In this document: piece by piece, positions 28,427 through 39,019 of the stretch
Layout of the letters: each line of letters begins with the position of its first letter
How positions within the stretch are numbered: the stretch's first letter is position 1
Assembly: GCA_963846775.1 (NCBI GenBank)
Contig: CAWJXB010000006.1
Coordinates: 1 to 64,000, forward strand
Source: CAVYXA01 sp963846775
GTDB lineage: Bacteria; Verrucomicrobiota; Verrucomicrobiia; Chthoniobacterales; UBA10450
Direction: 5' to 3'
Length of the DNA stretch: 64,000 nucleotides
The notes under the pieces: model-generated
What the model saw: the letters and a program-made list of their open reading frames with translations, nothing else
What the model was told of the DNA's origin: nothing
Database searches by the model: none
Program-made: the position numbers and the translations under genes

Positions 28427-30924
28427 AACGAAGTGCAACCATTGGATCGACTCGCGTTGCGCGGCGCGCCGGAACAAAACAAGAAGCGGCCGCGACTGCC
28501 GTCAGAAGCGCCGCGACCGCAAAATAAATCGTCGGATCGAGCGCGTTGACCTTGAAGAGAATGTTTTTCAACGCCGCCGCCATGAACGACACCAAGGAGC
28601 AGCGCAATTCCGCCGGCGCCAAGAATGAGTCCGATCATCAATTGCCAGGCGCCCTGTGACATGACCATGCGAAAGATGCGGGCTGCGTCCGCGCCAAGTG
28701 CCATTCGAATGCCGAATTCCTGCGTGCGTTGGTTCACTGAAAAACTCATGACGCCGTAAAGGCCGACGGCGGAAAGAATGAAGGCAACGATTCCGAAGAT
28801 CGTGAACAGAGTCGCAATCAGCCGATTGCCAGAGAGAATTTCGTGATGAAATCTCGCCGGTGTGCCGGGAAAATAAGTCGGCAGATTAGAATCGAGGTCG
28901 GCAACGGCTCTGCTCAGGGCGGGGCCAAGAATTTCAGCCCGCTGACCGGCACGTGGGCGGACAACGATCGTGCAAAATTGCGTTGCCGGCGAGGCTCCAA
29001 GCAGTGGCATGTAAAAACCCGCGGTCTCGGTCTGTTGATCGAAGGGGCCCTGCATCAACATGTCCGGCACCACCCCGACAATCGTCCGCCACGGTTGCGG
29101 CTCAGCAGGATTGAAAATGCGCACCTGATGCCCAAGCGCGCTTTGGTTTCCCCAATACTTTCGGGCAAAGCTTGCATTCACCATTGCCACCGGCTGCTTG
29201 GTGTCGACGTCGTCCATCGTAAAATCGCGGCCCTCCAAAAGCTTTAGGCCGAGTGTGGTGAAATAACCGTCCGAAACGGACTCGAAATTGCAGCGAGGAC
29301 GATCTCGATCGGTCAGGTAATTTTGGCCGTCGACTTCATACTGACCGTTCGGGGCGAAGGTCATTCGGAAGCGATCCGTCATCGCGGCTGATTCGAATTG
29401 AGCATTGGCCCGCAATGACCGGACGGCGCGTTTGAAAAATTCCCGCCGCGCATCCTCGCTCGGATACGCCCCTTCCATCAAAGCCATGCGCGCGGCGTAA
29501 ACGGCATTCTCATCGTAGCCGTAATCGAGCTTGGTTTGATTGCGGATCGATTTGATTTGCAACGTTGCCGCGATCAAGAGCGCGGCGGTCAACGCAATCT
29601 GGGCTACGACCAGCACGCGGGTGATGCCGTTGACCAAACGATTGCTGTTGCCGCGGCCGCCTTCTTTCATGATCTCAGCGGCATTCCCACGCGCGCTCAG
29701 GAACGCGGGTACCAAACCGGATACGACAGTCGCGAGGAGCGTGATAAAAAGCGTGAACGCGAGCACGCGCCCGTCGATGGTGAATTTCCACCAGTAGGGC
29801 GGTGGAAATGGCGCGGCATTAACGGCTCGTGCCAGCAGGTCTACTCCCCAGTACGCCAGAAGCACCCCGGCCACCGTTCCGAAGACCGCCACCACAAAAC
29901 TTTCGGTCAACATTTGACGCACCAGCCTCCAACGCGTCGCGCCGAGCGCGCCGCGAATCGCAAGCTCCTTGGTGCGCAGGGCGGCGCGCCCAAATTGCAT
30001 GTTCATCACATTCACACACGCAATCAGCAAAACGAGGATGACAGCGGCCAGCATCGCCCAAACCGTTTGCCGCAACTGGACTCCGGTGAACGCGTGGAGC
30101 AGCGGTTGCACGCTGGCTGACGTGAAGTTTTGGTTCGTCTTCGGATTGTCCTCCGCCAGATGGCGGGCCAATGCGACAAACTCCGCATTCACCTGGTCTA
30201 GAGTGATGCCAGGTTTCAGCCGGCCCATGACCGCCGGGGCGCGACTATTGGCCCCTAATTGCAAATTGCCGCGTGGCACAATCGGAAACTCGTTATATAG
30301 AGGCGTCCAAAGCTCTTCCGAAAATGGAAATTTAAAACCCGGCGGCATCACCCCGATGATGGTGGCGGCTTTGCTATTAATCCGAATGCTTTGCCCGACA
30401 ATATTGGGATCCGCGCCAAAATCGCGTCTCCAGATTTCGTCGCCGAGAATGGCGACCTTTTCCGCGCCTGGTTTGTTGTCTTCCGCGGTGAAATCCCGGC
30501 CCCTTGCCGGCGCCACGCCGACGATCCTGAAAAAATCTTCGCTGACGTAACTACCGGTGTAGCGCTGCGGGTTGTTCTTGTAGCTGACGTTGATCGTCGA
30601 ACCACTCAAATAGCCGGCCATCAGCGAAAACGATTTCTGCGCCGCCTTCAGATCTTCGTAATCCTGCGCGGCCGGAATCTGGCCGACACCGAAGTTATTG
30701 TTCTGATCGCTCGTCTTGGGATCGATCAGGCCAACGCTCATCAGCTCTTCCGGATGAGGAAATGAAAATCCGCGCAAGACGATGGCGTTGACCACGGTGA
30801 ACTGGGTGGTCGCGCCGCCGATGCCGAGGCCGAGCACGAGCACAGCCAGAACACAAAACGACTTCTCCTTGAACAACACGCGCAGTCCGACGCGCACATC
30901 CTGACGAAACGAATCTAGAATCAT
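28419..30924 (-). pseudogene. ADOP-type ABC permease 4, one-base frameshift near the C-terminus
   Basis: About 834 residues after correction. Helix 1 reads AVLVLGLGIGGATTQFTVVNAIVL; the first periplasmic domain has ARGRDFTAEDNKPGAEKVAILGDEIW; the helix bundle has LVLLIACVNVMNMQFGRAALRTKELAIRGALGA; the second FtsX part has YGVMSFSVNQRTQEFGIRMALGA. One extra base near 28583-28590 shifts the frame after IALLLGV; the other frame continues SFMAAALKNILFKVNALDP and the normal tail FVPARRATRVDPMVALRYE ending at 28419. It is more diverged than its neighbours (GGATTQ in place of GANTA). Confidence 0.85.
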
Positions 30925-30949
30925 AATTTTTCCTTTTGAGACGGGCTTT

Positions 30950-33418
30950 TCATTCTAAGCGAAGAGCGATAACTGGATCGATGCGAGCGGCGCGACGGGC
31001 CGGTAGCCAACAGGCGAGAGCGACGGCGGCGGATAACACCGCAATGCCACCGACCCATGCAACGACATTGGGCGTCGGCATTTCCGACCACTGGATACGG
31101 ACTAGCCTAACGATCGCCCAGGTAGCAACGCCGCCAGCGGCTATGCCGGTGACAAATAACTTTGCGCCTTGTCGAGCAACCAGTTCGATCAGTTGCCGGG
31201 CACTTGCACCGAGCGCACTGCGAATTCCAAACTCACGGTATCGGCGCGCGACCTGAAGCGAAAGTAAGCCGTAGAGGCCAACCGCGGAGAGTGTCAAGCC
31301 GAGAAAACCGAAAAGTGATACCAGAACAGAAATGAACCGTTCGGTTGCGCGAGATTGCGAGGCTGCTTGGTCGAGCGAAATGATATTTGATGGCGCCAGG
31401 CGCGAATCGGCCCGAGCGACGGCAGCGCGAAGAGCGCCTTCATTGATAGCGCCACGGTCGGAATGAATGACGAAATTAATATCGTCGAGCAGCACGGAAC
31501 CGAGTTCCGTCATCTGCGCCAGCGGTCGTGCAACCATCCCAATCACTTCTCCATCACGCGGATCGGCAATCGCTTTGATGTCGGCGGCGACGCCGATTAC
31601 CGTCATTCGCGGCCGAGCTCCATCGGTGCGACCCCACTTCAGCTGTTTCCCAATCGGATCTTCGTTAGGCCAGAAGCGGTGCGCGAATGATTGACTAACG
31701 ATGCAAACCAACGGCGCGCCCGCGTTATCGGTCTCGAGGAAGTCCCGACCGCGGAGCAGTGGCTGTTCCATCGTTTTGAAATATTCAGGTGGAGTAGCCC
31801 GGACGTAGGTGATGTAGTAACCGCGCGGTTCGGGAGCGGGTGGAGCGTCAACGATGTTGAAGCCCATCAGATCGCGCGGAGAATTCATTAGTGACGGCGA
31901 CGTCACCGTCGCGGAAATCACGCCGGGCAATGCGCGCAGTTGGCGAAGTATCGCATCCAGGACCTTGCGCTTTGCGTCGCCCGTCGGGAACAGTTGATCG
32001 GAAGGTGTGTCGCTGAAAGCAATCCGTTGGTTCGTTGCAAATCCCCATGGTTCATTGGCCAGCTTTTGAAAATATTGCGTCGCGGTGATGCTTGCCATTA
32101 GCAGCGCCGCTGCGACCGCAAGTTCCACCACGACCAATGCCCCAAGCAGTCGTCGTGTCCCGCGGTCTAACGTTGAGCTCCGACCAGTCGCCTTGATCGC
32201 TTCACGTAAGTCGGTGCGAGCTGCACGCAGCGCGGGCAATAAGCCAAAGCCAACGCCGATGAATAGCATGACGCCCGCCGCGAAAGAAAATACCGGCCAG
32301 TCGATGCGAGCGGTGTAGTCGAACTCGCGCATCGCGCTGCCGCTTGCGTCCGATCCTTCCGGGCTTAATGCAAAGATGCTCGGAGTCGCGTACCATGCGA
32401 TGAGCAGACCGACGACGGTGCCGACAACCGCGAGCACTAAAGCTTGGACGAGCTCCTGCCTGATCAGCTGTCGGCGATTCGCACCGAGAGCCAACCGCAA
32501 AGCAAATTCGCCTTCGCGCTCGATGACGCGCGCAAGTAAAAGTCCGGCAAAATTCGCCGCCGCAATCAGCAACGCGCACAGCGCCGACGCGACAATTACA
32601 AGGATCTTCGGGCGCAGGTCCATAACAAAGCTCTCTCGCAGCGGCGGCATATAAGCGCCATGGGCGTTGTTTGGATTAGGCTCGGCTTCGTTGATCCCTT
32701 GGCACATCTGCCGAACGGCCGTTTCTGCCTGTGTGCGGCTGATACCCGGTTGCAGTCGCGCCGGGGCGTACAAGTAGTGAACGACTGGACCGGACGTGCG
32801 GGCCATCTGAAGCTTCGCCGGAATCCAAACCTCGGAGCGATATGGATGCCGAAATGCTTTTGGCATCACTCCGATCACCGTGTGAGGCCGGCCATCGACC
32901 ACAATCCTGGAGCCGATCACGTCAGCGCGACCGTTGAAATGATCGTGCCAGAAATCGTTACTAATGATGACGACATCGGGACCATTCTCACGGTCTTCGT
33001 CTTCGGTGAAAGATCGGCCCATCACCGGTTGAAGACCAAGAACCGAAAAGAAGTTCCCGGTGACGCGCGCGCCTTGAACGCTGACCGGCGGCTCGTCGCC
33101 AGCGTATCCAATGTTTAAACTCGTGCCAGTCGCTCCCGCAATACCCTGGAAAATCTTGCCGCCATACTCGCGCCATTGACGCACCGTCTGCTCGCTCAGG
33201 GTCAACGTTGCGCCGCTACCGGTCTCATCGTCCGCTTCGTAAAGTCGAACGAGTTGTTCCGGATGTGGAAAGGGGAGCGGACGAAGAAGCGTGCCTTCAA
33301 CCACAGAAAAAACAGCGGTGTTCGCACCGATGCCGATGGCAAGCGTGGCGATCGCAACCGAACTGAAAACAGGCGATTTCGCCATCAGCCTGAGCGTATA
33401 TTTTAGATCGGCGAACAT
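30950..33418 (-). CDS. ADOP-type ABC permease 5
   Basis: An 822-residue intact double FtsX permease. Helix 1 has AIATLAIGIGANTAVFSVVEGTLLRPLPF; first periplasmic domain MGRSFTEDEDRENGPDVVIISNDFW; helix bundle ALCALLIAAANFAGLLLARVIEREGEFALRLALGA; second half YGLLSLQVARRYREFGIRSALGA and tail LPARRAARIDPVIALRLE. The bundle and C-terminal regions differ more from the other copies (NFAGLLLARV in place of NVANLLLAR). It begins nine bases after the stop of the second ATPase, which is probably its energising partner. Confidence 0.9.
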   Translation of the reverse strand: MFADLKYTLRLMAKSPVFSSVAIATLAIGIGANTAVFSVVEGTLLRPLPFPHPEQLVRLYEADDETGSGATLTLSEQTVRQWREYGGKIFQGIAGATGTSLNIGYAGDEPPVSVQGARVTGNFFSVLGLQPVMGRSFTEDEDRENGPDVVIISNDFWHDHFNGRADVIGSRIVVDGRPHTVIGVMPKAFRHPYRSEVWIPAKLQMARTSGPVVHYLYAPARLQPGISRTQAETAVRQMCQGINEAEPNPNNAHGAYMPPLRESFVMDLRPKILVIVASALCALLIAAANFAGLLLARVIEREGEFALRLALGANRRQLIRQELVQALVLAVVGTVVGLLIAWYATPSIFALSPEGSDASGSAMREFDYTARIDWPVFSFAAGVMLFIGVGFGLLPALRAARTDLREAIKATGRSSTLDRGTRRLLGALVVVELAVAAALLMASITATQYFQKLANEPWGFATNQRIAFSDTPSDQLFPTGDAKRKVLDAILRQLRALPGVISATVTSPSLMNSPRDLMGFNIVDAPPAPEPRGYYITYVRATPPEYFKTMEQPLLRGRDFLETDNAGAPLVCIVSQSFAHRFWPNEDPIGKQLKWGRTDGARPRMTVIGVAADIKAIADPRDGEVIGMVARPLAQMTELGSVLLDDINFVIHSDRGAINEGALRAAVARADSRLAPSNIISLDQAASQSRATERFISVLVSLFGFLGLTLSAVGLYGLLSLQVARRYREFGIRSALGASARQLIELVARQGAKLFVTGIAAGGVATWAIVRLVRIQWSEMPTPNVVAWVGGIAVLSAAVALACWLPARRAARIDPVIALRLE

Positions 33419-33427
33419 CGCGTTTTC

Positions 33428-34090
33428 CTAGACCACCCAACCGTCGCGCAGTTGAATGATGCGATTGCCGTAGGAGGCGTTTTTCTCCGAATGCGTGACC
33501 TGCACGATCGTGGTTCCCTCGGCGTTAAGTTTCCTAAATAAATTCATGATCTCCTCGCCCTGACTGGAATGAAGATTTCCGGTTGGCTCGTCCGCCAGAA
33601 GAAGTTTGGGATTGGAAATGATCGCGCGGGCGACGCCGACCAGTTGCTGTTGGCCGCCGGAGAGTTGACGCGGAAACAAATCCTTTTTCGCCACGATTTG
33701 AAAGCGATCGAGTGTGTCGGCTACAATCGCAGAACGTTCGTTCTTGCCGATTTTTCGATACGACAGCGGGATCTCGAGATTCTCGTAAACGGTCAGATCG
33801 TCGAGCAGATGATATTGCTGGAAAACAAAGCCGATTTGCTCGTTGCGCAGTGCGGCCCGCTCCTTCGCTTTCAAATGATGCACCGCGACGTCGTTGAGAA
33901 AGTATTCACCGGTCCAACCGTGGTCGTGCATTCCCAGAATGTGGAGCAACGTCGATTTGCCGGCGCCGGACGGCCCCATAATCGAAACGAATTCGCCCTC
34001 GGCGACCTCGAGATCGATATCGCGCAGCACGTAGAAGAATTGCGCCTTGGCCAGCGGATAACAGCGTTCGAGATTTTTGAGTCTGATCAT
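33428..34090 (-). CDS. ABC transporter ATPase 2 (LolD/MacB type)
   Basis: A 220-residue nucleotide-binding subunit. Walker A is GPSGAGKST near residue 40, Q-loop FVFQQYHLLDDLTVYEN, signature LSGGQQQLVGVARA, Walker B LLLADEPTGNLHS and switch His in VTHSE. The signature has QLVGVARA in place of the usual QRVAIARA, and the D-loop has LHS in place of LDS; both are mild departures and ATP binding should be intact. It sits between permeases 6 and 5, spaced by five and nine bases. Proteins of this type energise MacB, LolCDE and FtsEX-like permeases that work on periplasmic substrates. Confidence 0.92.
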   Translation of the reverse strand: MIRLKNLERCYPLAKAQFFYVLRDIDLEVAEGEFVSIMGPSGAGKSTLLHILGMHDHGWTGEYFLNDVAVHHLKAKERAALRNEQIGFVFQQYHLLDDLTVYENLEIPLSYRKIGKNERSAIVADTLDRFQIVAKKDLFPRQLSGGQQQLVGVARAIISNPKLLLADEPTGNLHSSQGEEIMNLFRKLNAEGTTIVQVTHSEKNASYGNRIIQLRDGWVV

Positions 34091-34095
34091 AGCGG

Positions 34096-36522
34096 TTATT
34101 CGGTACGTAATGCTTGGATTGGATTGACTTGGGTCGCGCGCCGCGCGGGCAAATAGCAGGCCAGAAACGCGACCGCCACGAGAAGCAGCGAAATTGCCAG
34201 AAACGTCGCGGGATCATCGGGCCGCACGTTGAAGAGCAAACTCGCCATGACACGCGTGAGACCGAACGCGCCGATCAATCCCGCCACGACACCAATCGCA
34301 GCCAGCGTCATTCCCTGCCTAACGACTAGTCCGAGAACATCACTTCTCTGCGCACCAAGCGCCATGCGGATGCCGATTTCCTGCGTGCGTTGCGTGACCG
34401 TGTAAGCCATGACGCCGTAAATGCCGATCGCGGCAAGGAGCAACGCCGCGATCGCGAAGACGGCGAAGAGCTGCATCGAGACACGCCGCGTGCCTAACGA
34501 GTTCGCGACCACGTCGTCCATCGTGCGGACGTTGTAGATGGGCTGGTCCTTGTCGAGCGCCTGCACTTCATGTCGCAAGGTGGTAGCAAAAGCCGCAGGG
34601 TCGCCGGCGGTTCGAATCACCAGCCCCATGAAATTCTCCCGAACCTGGGCGTTCGGTACGTAGATTTGCGCGCCCCCCTCTCCAGTCAGAGAACCGGTCT
34701 TCGTGTCGCCGACGACGCCGACGATTTCGCGCATGAATTTTTCGTCGCGCCAGATGGAAAGGCGTTTGCCGATCGCCTCCGTGGCCGAACCGAAATGACG
34801 TTTCGCGATGGTCTCGTTGATGATTACCACCTTCGGTGCGTCAGCATTGTCGCGAAGTTCAAAGGTGCGTCCGGAAAGCAACGGAATTTGCAGGGCGCGA
34901 AAATAATCGCCCGTGATGGCGGAGAACATCGCGTCCCTGTTTTCGTCCACCGTGAGTGGCCGGCCTTCCGGAATAAATCCGCGTCCAATCGCGTAACCAC
35001 TCGCGTTGAGCGGGAGATTCATGCTGCCTCCGGCCGCTTGCACCCCGGGCGCCGCTTCAAGCCGCTCTTTCAGTTGGCGGAAAAATTCCTCAAACTGATC
35101 ATACTGATATTTCGGGTAGGGCAACGCCAGGTTGGCGATGAGGACATTGTGGGCATTGAAGCCCGGCCGTACTTCCTGGAGACGGAGGAAGCTCTTGATG
35201 AGCAATCCAGCGCCAACCAGCAGCATCAGTGAAAGAGCGACTTCGCCGATCAACAGCAGGCTGCGAGCGCTCGTCCGGCGATAGCCTTCGGTGCCGCGTC
35301 CGCCTTCTTTCAACGCGCTGGTGACGTCGAGCTTCGAGGCCTGGAGGGCGGGAACGATGCCGAAAAGAACTCCGGTAAGCGCGGAGACCGCGAGAGCGAA
35401 TGTCAAAACGCGATAATCAATTCCGATGTGCTCGAGCCGCGGCGCGCTTTCGGGCAACATCGACGTCAGCACGTTGGTTAACCAAATGCTGAGAATGAGT
35501 CCCGCAATCCCGCCGATTGCCGAGAGCAGAATGCTCTCGGTCAGCATCTGCCGCAGAACGCGCGTGCGGCTCGCGCCCATCGCGGCCCGGATCGCAATTT
35601 CCTTTTTCCGCGCGGCACTCCGCGCGAGGAGAAGGTTCGCTACGTTCGCGCAGGCGATGAGGAGCACCAATCCGACAGCGCCGAGGAGCGCCAGAAGGGA
35701 TGGTTTCACCTCCCGAACGAGGCGTTCGTGGAGCGTCCAAAGAGAAACGTCCCAGCCTTTGTTCGTCTCGTGAAACTGCTTGTCGAGCCGCGCGTTGATG
35801 CCGCTCACGCGAGTCTGCGCCTGCTTCAGATCGACGTTGGAATTGAGACGGGCGATCGCCGACCACGCGCGGTTATCGCGCGGCTCCCATGAGAGATTGA
35901 CCGCGCTGTTTACCCAAATCTGGGTTTGCTCCGGGTATTCAAACCCCGGGGGCATCACGCCAATAACCGTGAGAGGCCTCGACTTCATCTGGACGACCCT
36001 CCCGACGATGGCCGGGTCGGATCCGAAGCGTCGCTTCCACAAGCCATGGCTGATGATCGCGACGGTGCCCCGGCCGCCGCTGAATGAGGCTGGTTTGTCA
36101 TCTTCGGGAACAAACGCTCGGCCGAGAACTGGCTGGATACCGAGCACAGAGAAGAACCCGATCGTAACGCCTGCGCGGGGCACGGCCTCCGGCTCCGCTC
36201 CGTCGCCACTGAGGTCGGCGTTCCCGGTCCAATAGGCCGCGGTGCTCGCGAAGAGATCGGTTTGTTGCGACCAATCGGTGAAATCGAGATACGAAATGTT
36301 GCTGTCGGTAATGCCGGCCGCAGGATTTTTTCCTTCGAAATAGATGATGCGATCCGAATTCGGAAACGGAAGCGGACGGAGGAGCACTCCGTTCACCAGG
36401 CTGAAGATGGCGGTGTTCGCGCCAATTCCGAGAGCGAGCGCGAGGACGGCAACAGCGGTAAAGCCTTTGTTCTTGAGAAGCATGCGCAGGCCGTAGCGGA
36501 TATCGTGAAGAAGTGTGTCCAT
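34096..36522 (-). CDS. ADOP-type ABC permease 6
   Basis: An 808-residue intact double FtsX permease. Start ATG 36522 (MDTLLHDIRYGLRMLLKNKGF) lies five bases after the stop of permease 7; the open frame extends to 36591 without family support. Marks: VLALALGIGANTAIFSLVNGVLLRPLPF, LGRAFVPEDDKP, VLLIACANVANLLLARSAARKKEIAIRAAMGASR, LLSGRTFELRDNADAPKVVIINE, YGVMAYTVTQRTQEIGIRMALGA and tail LPARRATQVNPIQALRTE. The close match to permeases 2 and 3 suggests recent duplication. Confidence 0.9.
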   Translation of the reverse strand: MDTLLHDIRYGLRMLLKNKGFTAVAVLALALGIGANTAIFSLVNGVLLRPLPFPNSDRIIYFEGKNPAAGITDSNISYLDFTDWSQQTDLFASTAAYWTGNADLSGDGAEPEAVPRAGVTIGFFSVLGIQPVLGRAFVPEDDKPASFSGGRGTVAIISHGLWKRRFGSDPAIVGRVVQMKSRPLTVIGVMPPGFEYPEQTQIWVNSAVNLSWEPRDNRAWSAIARLNSNVDLKQAQTRVSGINARLDKQFHETNKGWDVSLWTLHERLVREVKPSLLALLGAVGLVLLIACANVANLLLARSAARKKEIAIRAAMGASRTRVLRQMLTESILLSAIGGIAGLILSIWLTNVLTSMLPESAPRLEHIGIDYRVLTFALAVSALTGVLFGIVPALQASKLDVTSALKEGGRGTEGYRRTSARSLLLIGEVALSLMLLVGAGLLIKSFLRLQEVRPGFNAHNVLIANLALPYPKYQYDQFEEFFRQLKERLEAAPGVQAAGGSMNLPLNASGYAIGRGFIPEGRPLTVDENRDAMFSAITGDYFRALQIPLLSGRTFELRDNADAPKVVIINETIAKRHFGSATEAIGKRLSIWRDEKFMREIVGVVGDTKTGSLTGEGGAQIYVPNAQVRENFMGLVIRTAGDPAAFATTLRHEVQALDKDQPIYNVRTMDDVVANSLGTRRVSMQLFAVFAIAALLLAAIGIYGVMAYTVTQRTQEIGIRMALGAQRSDVLGLVVRQGMTLAAIGVVAGLIGAFGLTRVMASLLFNVRPDDPATFLAISLLLVAVAFLACYLPARRATQVNPIQALRTE

Positions 36523-36527
36523 CCGAA

Positions 36528-39008
36528 TCAATTCACGTGCGTGAGGGCGATCATCGGATCGGCTCTGGTCGCGCGAAGTGCGGGAACGCAACTGGCAAGT
36601 AGTGCGACCGCGGCCAGCGCTATCGTTACGAAAATAAATGTCACGGCATCGAACGCACTGACGTTATAGAGCAGCGCCGCCAGCGTTCGGGTGGAGATGA
36701 GCGCGAGAATCAATCCGATGGCGGCGCCGATTCCAACCAATCTTGCGGCGTGACCGACGATAAGCCGCAGAACGTCGCCGCGTTGCGCGCCCAGCGCCAT
36801 GCGCACGCCGATCTCATGCGTGCGTTGCATTACCAGATACGAAATCACGCCATAAATTCCGACGGCCGCGAGCAGCAACGCGATTCCGGCAAAAACGCCG
36901 AGCAACACCATCGACATCCGCCGTGGGGCAACGGATTCGGCCGTCACCGCTTCGAGCGTGCGGACATTTGCCATCGGCTGATCGGGATCGATCGATTGAA
37001 TTTCGCGCCGCACCGCAGAGGCGAGAGTGCGGGGATCCTGTCCGCTCCGCACAGTCAGAACCATGCTGCGCTCAGGGCCCTGGGCGAGCGGAAGGTAATA
37101 TTCAGGCTGGGGATCGACATCAAGGCCGCGATGTCTGAGACTGCGAACGATGCCGACAATCGTCAGCCATTTTGGATTTTTCCGCGGGTCATCAAGAGTG
37201 ATCCGTTTTCCAAGCGCCTCTTCATTCGGCCAATATTTTTTCGCCAGCGCTTCGTTGATGATGACAACGCCCTGGGCGTCCACATTGTCGGCTTCACTAA
37301 AAAAACGACCGCGCAGCAGCGGCGTCTTTAGCACTCGAAAATAATCTGGCGTGACGATGCGGATCTCCTCATCCGGCGTGGGTTGCTTTCCGTCAGTCGG
37401 TTGCCCCTCGATCGCAAACGACGAATCGGTGTTCGAACCGCTCAACGGCAGGACGATCGTGGCGGCGGCCGCTTCTACTCCCGGTAATTGCTGAATCCGC
37501 CGCAGTGCTTCGTTCCAAAAATTGATCATCGCTGCGCCGTGATGGTAATTGGCGCTGCCACGCTGCGGATATTTTGTATCCGAAAGGTCGATCTCCGCCG
37601 TAAGCACGTTGCGGCGATCGAATCCGGGATCGATGTTTTGGACGCGGGCGTAGCTCTTAAGCAACAGACCCGCGCCGACCAGCAGCACCAACGCGAGCGC
37701 GACTTCAGCGACGACCAGCGAATTGCGCAGGCGATTTCGTCGCGCACCTATTGTCGACGAGCGCCCACCTTCCTTCAACGCTTCCGTCAACTCGGGCTTT
37801 GCGCCTGCGAGTGCCGGAATCAATCCGAACAAGATTCCTGTGCCCAAGGCAACGATCGCGGTGACGATTAGAACAACAAGATCGACATTTACTTCGGCCA
37901 GGCGCGGAATCGTGCGCGCGCCAATTCGTTTGAGCAGATCGAGTCCCCAAACCGAAAGAATGATTCCGCCAGTGGCACCGGCCAGAGCAAGTAAAACACT
38001 TTCGATTAGCATTTGCCGCAGTAATCGCCAGCGTCCCGCGCCAAGCGCGACGCGAATCGCCAGCTCGCGTTCCCGCGCACTCGCGCGCGCGAGCAACATG
38101 GTCGCGAGATTCGCGCACGCGATCAGAAGAACGAAAACCACCGCGCCGAGCAGAATCGCCAGACCGGTGCGCATTCCGCCGACGACCTGACTGTGAAGCG
38201 GATAGATTCGTGCGCCAAACCCAGAGTTGCCGCCGTAATTGTCGCGATAAGTCTGGATCCAGCTTGAAGTGATCTTGTTCAGTTCTGCCTGCGCCTTGGC
38301 CACTGAAACATCCGGACGCAGGCGGGTGATCAAGCCATAACTGCGCGAGCCGCGCTCTTTCAGCTCGATCGGTGTAAATGCGAGCGGTTTCCAAATATCG
38401 ACCCGTTCGGCGAATTGATTGCCCTGAACTCCGAAGAGCGGAACCGGAAATTCAAATTTCGCCGGCATCACTCCGATGACGGTGTAACTGCGTCCGTTTA
38501 GAAGAAGCGGTTTGCCAATGAGTGACGGATCGGAATTAAACCGGCGTTTCCAGAGGCGTTCGCTGATTACGATGACATCGTCGTGGCCCTGGCCTTGTTC
38601 TTCCCGGGCAAACGTGCGTCCTTTGATCGGCTCAACCCCGAGCAGCGGAAACAACGATGGCGCCACGAGCGCGCCGGAAATGCGTTCCGGAACGTCGCCA
38701 CCGCCGATGTTGAATGTTTGATAGGTAAATGCCGCCACTCCGGTCCCGCTTTGGAATTCCTTCTCCAAATCGAGATACTCCGCAGGTGAAACCGGAATTC
38801 GATCCAAGCCTTGTGTCGCGAACTGTTCCCAAATCAGCGCGAGCTTCGATGATTGCTGATAGGGCAGCGGCCTGACCAGCAGCGCATTGACCAAACTGAA
38901 GACCGCGCTGTTAGCGCCAATCGCCAAAGCCAGCGTCGCGATCGCGATGATTACGAAAGCAGGAGACTTCGCCAGGCTTCGAATGGCGAATCGAATCTCC
39001 TGGAGCAT
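36528..39008 (-). CDS. ADOP-type ABC permease 7
   Basis: An 826-residue intact double FtsX permease starting at ATG 39008 (MLQEIRFAIRSLAKSPAFV). Marks: AIATLALAIGANSAVFSLVNALLVRPLPY, IKGRTFAREEQGQGHDDVIVISERLW, VLLIACANLATMLLARASARERELAIRVALGAGRW, LRGRFFSEADNVDAQGVVIINE, YGVISYLVMQRTHEIGVRMALGA. The tail VPALRATRADPMIALTHVN departs from the LPARRA-x-x-x-DP-x-x-ALR(T/A)E consensus. The frame runs on to 39080 upstream but those residues read through permease 8. Confidence 0.9.
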   Translation of the reverse strand: MLQEIRFAIRSLAKSPAFVIIAIATLALAIGANSAVFSLVNALLVRPLPYQQSSKLALIWEQFATQGLDRIPVSPAEYLDLEKEFQSGTGVAAFTYQTFNIGGGDVPERISGALVAPSLFPLLGVEPIKGRTFAREEQGQGHDDVIVISERLWKRRFNSDPSLIGKPLLLNGRSYTVIGVMPAKFEFPVPLFGVQGNQFAERVDIWKPLAFTPIELKERGSRSYGLITRLRPDVSVAKAQAELNKITSSWIQTYRDNYGGNSGFGARIYPLHSQVVGGMRTGLAILLGAVVFVLLIACANLATMLLARASARERELAIRVALGAGRWRLLRQMLIESVLLALAGATGGIILSVWGLDLLKRIGARTIPRLAEVNVDLVVLIVTAIVALGTGILFGLIPALAGAKPELTEALKEGGRSSTIGARRNRLRNSLVVAEVALALVLLVGAGLLLKSYARVQNIDPGFDRRNVLTAEIDLSDTKYPQRGSANYHHGAAMINFWNEALRRIQQLPGVEAAAATIVLPLSGSNTDSSFAIEGQPTDGKQPTPDEEIRIVTPDYFRVLKTPLLRGRFFSEADNVDAQGVVIINEALAKKYWPNEEALGKRITLDDPRKNPKWLTIVGIVRSLRHRGLDVDPQPEYYLPLAQGPERSMVLTVRSGQDPRTLASAVRREIQSIDPDQPMANVRTLEAVTAESVAPRRMSMVLLGVFAGIALLLAAVGIYGVISYLVMQRTHEIGVRMALGAQRGDVLRLIVGHAARLVGIGAAIGLILALISTRTLAALLYNVSAFDAVTFIFVTIALAAVALLASCVPALRATRADPMIALTHVN

Positions 39009-39019
39009 AACAAATCCCC